From the NCBI RefSeq assembly GCF_963675165.1, contig NC_087382.1, positions 496,001 to 560,000 of the forward strand: a stretch of 64,000 nucleotides of DNA, given 5' to 3'. Below, in pieces: positions 55,331 through 64,000 of the stretch (its first letter is position 1; each line of letters starts with the position of its first letter). Under the pieces are notes generated by a model. That model was given only the letters and a program-made list of their open reading frames with translations. It was not told where the DNA came from and ran no database searches. Position numbers and translations under genes: made by a program. The stretch comes from Halichondria panicea. Its lineage: Eukaryota > Porifera > Demospongiae > Suberitida > Halichondriidae.

Positions 55331-58300
55331 ATGTCTGACTATCTCACAATAGCAGATCTAAACAAAGTGTACCTCGCTACGTTTGAAGCTCGAAACATCT
55401 TGTTAATGCTCGAAGTCTCTGCAGCTACAATCAGAAGTATCAGCAAAGAATGGAACAATGATCCTGATGACTGCTATCGTGAGGGGCTGTTGGAATGGCT
55501 GAATGAAGGAGAGAGAAGCTGGCAATCTATGGTCAAAGCATTGTCCAGTCCTACTGTGGGCCACATTCACATAGCCAGGACTATCGAGAGAGATCATCTA
55601 CAGTCTAGCAATCCTACTGATGTGAAGTCGGAGGGTGAGTACCAATTAATTCACCTAGCTATATAAATGATATGCCCCACCTAGGGCGATTAGTCTTGCA
55701 AGCAAAGAAGGGTAGTGTCAAAATATTGACCATTCCACTACATTTCCCTAATGTGCTCCCCAGGTGGTGGGGGAGGAGACATATTATTGATAGGTGCATA
55801 ATTATGTCTAAAAATAGTTTACATACCGTATAGCGGGTATATTTCGAGCGTATAAAAATGTTCGCGGTTTTCGCGGATTGAGCCTGTACCGCAAAAATTT
55901 ATGAATAGTAGGCGTGTTCAGTATTATTGACCACACCTATGACAATAAGAGGTGCCTCACACAGGCTAGGCCTGGATTTGAGGCTAACGGTGTGGAGGTA
56001 CAGCTGCATGTTGATGTGCGCATGCGCCAAAAGGCTGGAACCAGACCACGAAAATAAAATCCGCGAAATTCTTTGTAATGGTCCATCCGCGAAAATTTAT
56101 ACCCTCGAAATATACCCGCTATACGGTAGTCATTCCTTACTACCCACTCATCCCACCCACACACATTTTTTTGTACAGTTGACCATAATCGTCAAAAGAT
56201 CAATAAAGATTTGACCGTTTTCTTAGACGGGCCACTCGGTAAAGGTGCATTTGGAGCAGTTTTCAAAGGCAGGTACAGGGGCGATCCTTGTGCAGTCAAA
56301 GTGCTGCTTCACGATGCTATGGAGATGCAGGCAAGTATTCCAGTTGGCAAAAATGAAGATGCTAGCAATGCAATTGATTGTGAGAGTGATTTTCTCAAGT
56401 CGTTCAAGCACCCAAACGTTGTGAAGTTTTTGTCGACTGCTAAGCACCCCAAATCAGGTGGTACAATCCTCGTTGTTGAGCTGATGGATTGCAATCTGAG
56501 ATCCTATTTCTCCAGCCTTGATGAAGTGTCCCTCACTAGCGAATGTGAAATTAGCCTATCCAAAGACATGGCTTGTGGTCTGGCCTACATTCACAGCAAG
56601 CAGATTATCCACCGTGACCTCTGTGGCGATAACGTCCTACTGAAGCTTACACTGTCAGTGCCTGTCGCAAAGATTTCCGACTTTGGCATGTCACGGCTTT
56701 ACGACCCCTCCAAGCTTAGCTCCACCCTAACAGCCATTAGCCACCGTAGAGGGTATTTACCTCCCGAGGCCTCTCGATTGGAAGAAGAGAATTACGATAG
56801 TAGCCTGGATGTGTTTTCCTTTGGGGTTATTTTGACACAGATTGTTTGCAAGTTGGAGACGATCAAATCAGCCAAGGATCGATCATTCCATGTTGCCCAG
56901 ATCCCTCGCACACACAGGTTGAGGAAGCTTATCGACAGTTGTTTGCAAGAAGACATGAAGAGGAGACCATCTGCCAGGGACATCCGTGAGTCTATTAGAT
57001 ACGTAGTGCATGATAATTATGTGTTTTACACTTCCGAAAAATGTGTCGATTTTTCATTTAATTCTTACTTTTAGATGCTTCACTGAAAAGAGACTCGGAC
57101 CCAATGGAGGCAGCAAAGAGGGAGACGAAGGACACTCAACCAGTCAAAAAGGTACGTACATGTACCGTAGAAACTGGATTATTAGCGCTTACTCGACTAT
57201 AAACGTATCTTTATTTTAAGCGGATGCTCAACTGCAGGCTTTTTATACTCGAATTGAAGTGCTTTTCCAATTATACGAAGGTTATTAGTGAAATTTTAGA
57301 ATTGATTCTTGTTTATCCGGGCTAGCTAGCTGAGCTAGTTAGCTTGTACTGTGCATGATAGCTATATAGCTTGTGATATCCATCTGGAAGGACTCTCTGG
57401 GCATGCTGTTCCCTTAATTGTCTGATCATGCTGAGAAAATGTGAGGCATGGATGAGGTCCTTTTATTCCAAGTTCCTGGTCAATATGATATAATATTATG
57501 AATTTAAATGAATTGTAAAATGAATTTTAACATAATAGTATGATATAGATCCAGTTAGCTTGCCTTGCTTGCATGCTCACTTCTTAGCCAGCTTGCGAGT
57601 CAGCTCTCATCACAGAGACATCCGGTTGCTGGGTGGGGCTCGAAATGACTGCATTATAGGTGCATTCTTGAATATAAGTGTATAGAGCTCTGCTATTGAC
57701 CCCAAAAGCGCATGCGCTAATAATCCAGTTTCTACGGTACTGTGTGATACAGAATGAGATTCCTAATTACAGCCACAAACAACAGTATAGGGTGCTGTTT
57801 CATTGTTAAGCATGTTAAGTTTCGTACGTAATTCAGGTTTTAAACTAACGAGCGCTAAGTCCCATAAATTAGAGCTAGCTAAATTACAATAAAAAACTGA
57901 TAATAGCTGTAGTAAAGCCATAATACCATATATAACGAGTAATTTTCGGGGGGCAAAATATTTGTGGTTGAGCAATATTTATATAGTCACTTCGTGGACA
58001 ATATTTTCGTGGTTGCTGCTTGCACTGCAGGTAAAGATAGACAAGGTCGTTTCATTCGTGAGTATTCGTGGTTAGACCTTCAACCACAAAAGCCACGAAA
58101 ATTACCCGCTATACGGTACCTTGACTAAAGGGGGGATCCGTGGCACCCTGGGATCTCCCCCTGGATCCGCCACTGTTTAGCGTAAATTTGTTCTGTAGTA
58201 CTGTAAATAATAGTCCATTCTACAATTATAATGTTTACAAGAGGATAGAGGCTCTACTGGTGAGTCCAGTCCAGTGAGCTAGTGAGCTAGTGGGTGCAAG

Positions 58301-61147
58301 GGTCTGACACTGCATGCTGTACTCTGTTCTCAGAGAGAGGTGGTCGAGAAGGACAGGATACTGGAGAGGAAAGATGAGCAACTTGTACAGAAAGACGATC
58401 AACTGGATCAGAAAAACGCACTTTTGGTACAAAAAGATGAGCAAGTAGCGGACAAAGATACTCAACTTGCTAGACAGCAACAGGTCAGTAGAATTTTTAC
58501 TTCACTTTTTACACGCAATTTCGTATTATGTTAACCCTTTCCCCGCTTTAACCGACTATAGTCGGCATGGCTACTGCTAATTTTCAAAAAATGATTGTGC
58601 GAGCTGTGTTGGAGCTATGCACACACTGTAAGTACCAGCACATGTGCATTGAGCTGCTCTTTCACATGGTATTTTCATTGTGCTGCCTTGAGGTACACTT
58701 CATACAGTATTGTCAAAAGAAAAGTGACCAATTGATAATTGCTACAAGATCTTGGTAGGATAATCTTAGTGAGGCTCTAGTGCAGCTAGACAGTGAGGAT
58801 ATAGATGCTTATGACCTTGTTGAGTCAGAGGGGAGTGATGACTGTGATCATAGCCATGCAGATAGGAAGCTACTCCTCAGAGTTCAAGCTAGAAATAAAA
58901 AGCCTGAAGAGCCAGAGGAAGAAGCTCGTGAATTTAGCTCTTGAGACTGACCAAGTTCCTGGACCTGGTAAGTAACTATAGAGTAGCATCTGTAGTCTTC
59001 CTAGCTTCAATATTACTTTGTTTAGGCAGCAGTGGACATCATGAGCCAACATTGAACTTGTAAACCTGTAGGTGAAGAAAACATTTCCCGGGAAAAGAGC
59101 GTCTGCCAATACGACCTCATAGACAAGTTTCTGCAGATTCTGATTGAACCATGTTGCCGTGAAAACATTGAGAACACTTATTTAGTGCCTTCATACAATA
59201 ATTATTGTTTGTGTACATACTTGTGAATGTTTGTAAACAATTGCTAATTAGTTGGGGGTGGTCTGTTGCTAGGTAACGATGATGGTGTCAAGATGCCTCC
59301 GGGGTCTGGGCTACCTGTATAGGAAATAGTTACGAGTGATTTCAATGTATGGTTCATGAGATACGAATTTTTAAAGAAAAATATGTATTTATTCTGTATT
59401 TTCTTGTTTTAATTAAAGCTGGGAAAGGGTTAACCATGCAAGTTAATAATTTCTCTTCATACAGATATTGAATAGTGTCCATGCTGATGCTGCCACCAAA
59501 GATGGTATGATTGCTGACAAGGACAGACAACTCAGTGAACAAGAGTCAAGGATCACTGATCTCATTTCTCAGAGAGAGGCTGCTCTAGTTGAGAGGGACG
59601 CTCTCTCACAGGTATTATATAGTAGTCACCAAATGCACACACTCTTATACTCTAGTACAGTACAAGAGTGTAGAATTGTCCACTGATACAATAATAATAT
59701 TCATGTCTGTGTTCTAATTAGAAGATTTCCACCAACGTTCCCCTGTACAGGTACACGGGGTACAGATGGAGCACAATACTGAGCTGGTCAGGAGAGACGC
59801 CATCATTCAACAGCAGAGACAGGTGAGATGAATCCATATTATTGCAGAGCTATAGTAGAAGCTTTGATGTTATAGTTTGTACATTCTAGTGGGCTGGTGG
59901 TCTTCACCTCTTAAGCTTCAGTATAGCGAGTAATTTTTAGGGGGAAAAATATTCGCGGTTCAGCCATTTTGAGACATTTCGTGGGTAATATTTTGAGACA
60001 TTTCGTGGTTGCTGCTTGTACTGCTGGGAAGGGTAGGCAAGGTCGTTTCATTCGTGGGTAAAATATTCGTGGTCAGACCTTCAACTAGAAAACCACGAAT
60101 ATTTTGCCCCCCCGACATTACCCTTCATATGATAATTAGAAAAAGTGATTTAGTGTGCATACAATTATTGCTACAAGTAACACTCGCTTGTTAGTAGACA
60201 CTATCCTAATTACACCTGCATTCATTATTCAGGATCCCCCTCCCAGAGAGTTGAGACCTCCACTCACTCTGAAATGGAGAAGAGGAAAAGACATGCCAAT
60301 CAAGATGGGCTACACAGTACAGAGTGCTGTTATCGGTGACACGGTGTATGTTGGTGGAGGCAGTGCAGACAATGATCGTACAGTGATGAAGCTCGAGCAA
60401 GATCAATGGACGAAACTACCAAAGTACACTGCCAAGTGGTTTGGTATGACATCACTCGCTAATCGACTAGTGCTAGTGGGAGGACGTGATCCAAGAAACA
60501 ACACACCCAGCAATCAACTTTCAGTGCTCGAGTCAGGGGAATGGACTCACCCGTACCCACCAATGAACATTGCTCGTCAATCCTCAACAGCTGTCTCCTT
60601 CAACAACCACATAATTGTAGCTGGTGGGCGTGATGGTGGTGGTCGTATCTCCTCCTCTGTGGAGGTGTTAGACGTGGCATCAAGAAGATGGTACATTGCT
60701 CAGTCACTACCTAACTCACGATCAGAACTGAAATCAACTCTCATAGGAAACACCCTCTACCTAATGGGAGGGTACGATCACACTGGGCCAACCAAGACAG
60801 TGCACCACGTTGACTTCAATGAACTCATTGCCAAAGCCCTTTCCAACTCGGACACACCCACTCTCTGGCAGACCTTAGAGGAAGTGCCGCTCGAGTTGTC
60901 AGCTCCTCTCAGTATTGGGAGGTCACTATTAGCCGTTGGTGGAGCGAATGACAGAGTCAACCCAAGTTCATCGATCCACCTCTACCAGCCTGACACCAGG
61001 AGGTGGTTGAAAGTAGGAGACCTGCCTACTGTACGATACTGCTGCACATGCTCAGTACTTCCTAGTGGAGAGGTTATTGTAGCCGGAGGACAGATAGTAA
61101 ATAAGATTAAAATCCAAACTGTGGATTTCTTCTCTATAAGTTCTTAG
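55331..61147 (+). CDS. Death domain-kinase-coiled coil-kelch protein (gene 6), duplicate of gene 2, about 823 aa
   Basis: Exons 55331-55634, 56179-56985, 57075-57151, 58334-58483, 59465-59611, 59751-59822 and 60233-61147 join in the same phases as gene 2. The main difference is a 12-bp in-frame deletion in the DD exon that removes the four residues IKWR. The tryptophan lost is the helix-2 core position that death domains conserve, so the DD may not fold normally. Other differences from gene 2 are single residues (two in the loop after the kinase lysine, T to A and D to G; one P to S before the DFG strand; one D to G in a kelch loop). Kinase motifs are intact. Confidence 0.85.
55824..56128. 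mobile_element. MITE, duplicate of 10634-10938
   Basis: Same element at the same intron position in gene 6; carried along by the segmental duplication. Confidence 0.85.
57163..57739. mobile_element. MITE, duplicate of 11973-12549
   Basis: TACCGTAGAAACTG-type element in the linker-to-coiled-coil intron of gene 6; carried by the duplication. Confidence 0.75.
57924..58118. mobile_element. MITE, duplicate of 12734-12928
   Basis: Inverted-repeat element carried by the duplication; no base difference noticed. Confidence 0.7.
58531..59433. mobile_element. piggyBac-like element, duplicate of 13341-14243
   Basis: TTAA-flanked 903-bp element in the same intron of gene 6. It was carried by the duplication, not independently inserted, because all its flanks are identical too. 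Confidence 0.8.
59919..60130. mobile_element. MITE, duplicate of 14729-14940
   Basis: Same inverted-repeat element before the kelch exon of gene 6. Confidence 0.65.
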
Positions 61148-61324
61148 TTTTTTTCATGTCCTTCGTGTTATAATTATAAATTAATGATACTTTTCTAGCA
61201 TAATAATTAAAGTTGCAACTGAATTTCGATTGGCAGCTATTAAAGATTATGCAAAAACAATCAATGGCATTAGTTGGTACATAATTAAATTTCCCGAATA
61301 GACAAGAAACCGACAATAATTATA

Positions 61325-63348
61325 CTAATTATGTGACAGTCTCATAACAAGTTCAGGTCCTTGCATGGTTGGGGTCTTGTCCGAGGGTAGGGTGGACACC
61401 TTCTCCCAGAATCCAAAGTCTATCTCCTCTTCCGAGTCAGACAGTGAGGGGTGGGGCTCGGGAACTGAGGGGTTAAAGAGTCACATGGTCATAGTCATAC
61501 TGAATGGAAGATTCCAGAGGAGGTACAACAACATCAATTCACGTGCAGTGGAATGTCAACAGCATGCAGGGGCTGTTATCACGCAGACCATACCCATTCA
61601 ACTTTTTGCTGCTGTTGGTTGAAAATTCCGTTGTCACGCACATGATGTTGTCGTATGTACCTCCTCTGGGAAGATTCATGTAACTTTAGCTGCATGCATG
61701 ACTAAGAAAAATGTCTCAACGATAAAATAAGGGACGCCATACATGTACTGGTACAATAATTATGTTAATAAGCACCTAAACTGCATACTGTATTTACTTG
61801 ATTAAAAGCCGCCCTTGATTAAACGCCATCTCATTTAAATGCCCATCAGGCATGGTAAAAGCTCTGTCTTTGTCAATAAACGCCCATCTTAAATAATCGC
61901 CCATGTATACGCGTAGCGATGTGGGTGGAGCTGAATTAGCACGTGGAACCAGTTGCAAGCATGGCAGTATAGAGTAATAGATCTTTTTATGATGGTAGAG
62001 AAGAGAGAGATACCAACACAAAGGTAGAATCACCACTTATGACTTAAGATTTAAGCTGAGAGCTGTGCAAGAGTTCGGAGTAGACATAACAATAAACACC
62101 CATTTCGAATAAGCACCCATCTCGTTTAAACGCCCCCTTTAAAGACTTCGATATGAAATAAACGCCCAGGCGTTTAATCAACATACATTGAAGCATACCT
62201 TGTATACAAGTGCATGTACATACAGACTAGTAAGCATGCTAGGTTCCCATTCTCTGTACTGTACATTCAATAGTACACTGTGGACTCATTGCACTGCATA
62301 ACTACACATTATACACACGTACCTTGTTCTTGATGAAGGTTCCTCAGTAGCCCCTGTCCATGGACCCATGTCTTCAGACTGTCCCTCACTGCTTATAGGC
62401 TGCTCACCAGACTGGAGGTGGGCTGCATGTAAGGGCTGGGTGTCAGGGGAGTTTTTAGTCTCTGATGACAGACCCTTTTCCATACTGTTGAGGTCTGTTA
62501 GCGTCTGAGTGGTCAGTTTACGTGAGGCCCCTCTCTTAGCAGCATAGTAGGCCTAAAAGTGTGTGTGTGTGTGTGTGTGTGGGGGGGGGGGGTCGTATAT
62601 GATTGTACATTGCACACCTTCAAATACATTACAGGGAAACACACATTGTGTGCTATAGCTCACGCTGTATGATGACAAATAAATTTTCCAGCTTTACCTC
62701 TTCTTCCACTCAGTGCTTCTTCTCTTCTCCTTAGCTGTACGAAAGAGACGTCATTGAAATTCCAATGTTATGTTGTAACAGTACATCGTGCAACTTGTGC
62801 TACTGGTACATGTCAAAGTATATACCGTGGAGCATGTCTATTGTGGTCACCCTATAGCAGGCCACCCTCTATAATACAGCCAGGTTAATGGACTCCATAG
62901 TCTCTATAGCATGTGTTTGGACCTGTGTTAGCATGCAGGTCAGCCACTGTTGGTCTGCCCACAGGGTGACCACTATAGACAGTTTACAACTAGAGAACTG
63001 GAGTGCTAACCCTCGGCTGGTTACCAATAAATTGGAAGCTGGCTAAGTAGCAAGTAACATTTCCATCGTTCCTGGTGCAGGATCACTGCAGCTGTAAATA
63101 CGTACCTCAGAAAAAGGACGCATGCAGCTAGCTAGAGGCCAACGTGCAAGTTAAAGCTTCTTCAATAACGTGCGTACATGCATGTATACTCAATATAAAC
63201 AGTCTCCACTGCACCTCATTATCTCTCTCTCTGTCCATTCTCTCTTGTTCTGCCAACAGCTGATCAAAGTTGCCACTCATCACATGTTCTCTCTCCTCTT
63301 CTGTCACCACCTGTGTACTCTCCCGGAGCTCGTTCTGTGAGGGGTGGA

Positions 63349-63403
<55 letters not shown>

Positions 63404-63840
63404 GGTTTGGATGTGTCGGGTGTGGGTGTGTACTAATTAAACTAGAATCCTTTGTGGACATAAAATGAATAATTATATAAGAGCTGCAGCATAGTAGGCC
63501 TAAAGGTGTGTGTGTGTGTGTGTGGGGGGGGGGGGGAGGGGGATCGTACATGATTGTACATTGCACACCTTTAAATACATTACAGGGAAACACACATCAT
63601 GTGTTGAATAGGACACACTATTATAGCTGACCTTGAATGACTTTAAGGGACTCTACAAAGTATGACACAAATGTCCACCTCACCAGGTTAGTACAAACTC
63701 CGGGTGTGTTGCTACCGCTGGTTGCTAGGTGGAGCTCCGCTAGTAAGTTATCCTCATTGGGGTCAAAGTCCTCCTCACCAGGTTGGTACAAATCCTCAGG
63801 TCTGGTAGGGAGGGAAATACATGAACAGTAATAGTGTACG
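61325..63840 (-). CDS. Minus-strand acidic coiled-coil gene (copy 6, duplicate of copy 2)
   Basis: The terminal exon (61464-61325), main exon (about 62552-62323), the 40-codon exon near 63217-63336 and the DLYQPGEEDFDPNEDNLLAE exon near 63690-63800 are all as in copy 2. Exons further upstream lie beyond the window. The middle exon seen in copy 0 is absent here too. Family unknown. Confidence 0.48.
61515..61668. mobile_element. Mutator-like MITE, duplicate of 16325-16478
   Basis: CAGAGGAGGTACAACAACAT-ended element with GGAAGATTC flanks, carried by the segmental duplication. Confidence 0.85.
61784..62182. mobile_element. MITE, duplicate of 16594-16992
   Basis: TTGATTAAA..GCC-ended element carried by the duplication. 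Confidence 0.6.
63352..63402. repeat. (GT)n microsatellite, expanded in the duplicate
   Basis: The counterpart of 18164-18212, longer by a few GT units; a fast-changing marker between the two copies. Confidence 0.85.
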
Positions 63841-64000
63841 TGAATTCTGGCTAAAGCAATAATATTATTATAACTCTACAAACACAAACACATCTTTAAA
63901 ACTATACATGTAGCAAAGGCAATGGCTATAATAGTTTCAAGCAACTCCACCATAACACAAGCACTGGCAAAGGTCAAATACTCGTGTCATTAGAGGTCAT

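Larger units (their letters stand above)
54991..64000 (+). repeat. Segmental duplication, copy 2 (runs off the window)
   Basis: Almost base-for-base match to 9,790-18,808, ending only because the window ends. The duplicated block is therefore at least 9 kb and could be the start of a second full 45-kb repeat. Confidence 0.9.

Overview
The window looks like a stretch of non-bilaterian animal genome, most likely a demosponge. This is inference from content: multi-exon genes with GT-AG introns, death domains joined to kinases, kelch propellers, and introns packed with small terminal-inverted-repeat elements. It is an array of related, mostly intact plus-strand genes built from a shared exon set: a death domain (DD) exon, a TKL-like kinase module (two types), a short basic linker, three coiled-coil exons and a single large kelch exon. 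I joined exons by splice consensus and reading phase. In each assembled gene the phases fit, giving open reading frames from ATG to stop.

Layout, plus strand: (0) tail of a kelch gene, 1-645; (1) DD-linker-kelch, 2710-6314, whose kinase exon has been cleanly deleted; (2) DD-kinase-linker-coiled coil-kelch, 10129-15957, a chimera whose 3' half derives from the second kinase type; (3) kinase-coiled coil-kelch, 19323-25869; (4) the same architecture, 29745-33193; (5) DD-kinase-linker-coiled coil joined to a P-loop GTPase with a C-terminal glycine zipper, 37811-50756, in which the GTPase replaces all but the first strands of the kelch domain; (6) a near-identical copy of gene 2 at 55331-61147. 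Gene 6 lies in a segmental copy (about 54,990-64,000) of 9,790-18,808 at an offset of about 45.19 kb.

Between these genes are minus-strand exons of a recurrent second family, an acidic coiled-coil protein that I could not name, convergent with each kelch gene. There are also antisense fragments of the DD exon and of the kinase 3' end, a decayed plus-strand exon cassette, and nine copies of a promoter-like block (core GGGCGTGTCTTGTAGC). That block is paired with TGCTGAWTCAGCA at the kinase genes and GCGCATGCGCA at the DD genes. The introns carry datable transposon insertions: exact 9-bp, 8-bp and 7-bp target-site duplications, a TTAA-flanked piggyBac-like element, and a nested stack at 47.1-49.2 kb.

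Functional reading (inference): the proteins resemble IRAK/RIPK-style signalling kinases with DD or coiled-coil assembly modules and a kelch propeller as a possible recognition surface. Gene 5 swaps that surface for a GTPase with a possible membrane-inserting tail. Kelch differences between paralogs cluster in loops, as expected of a diversifying recognition family.
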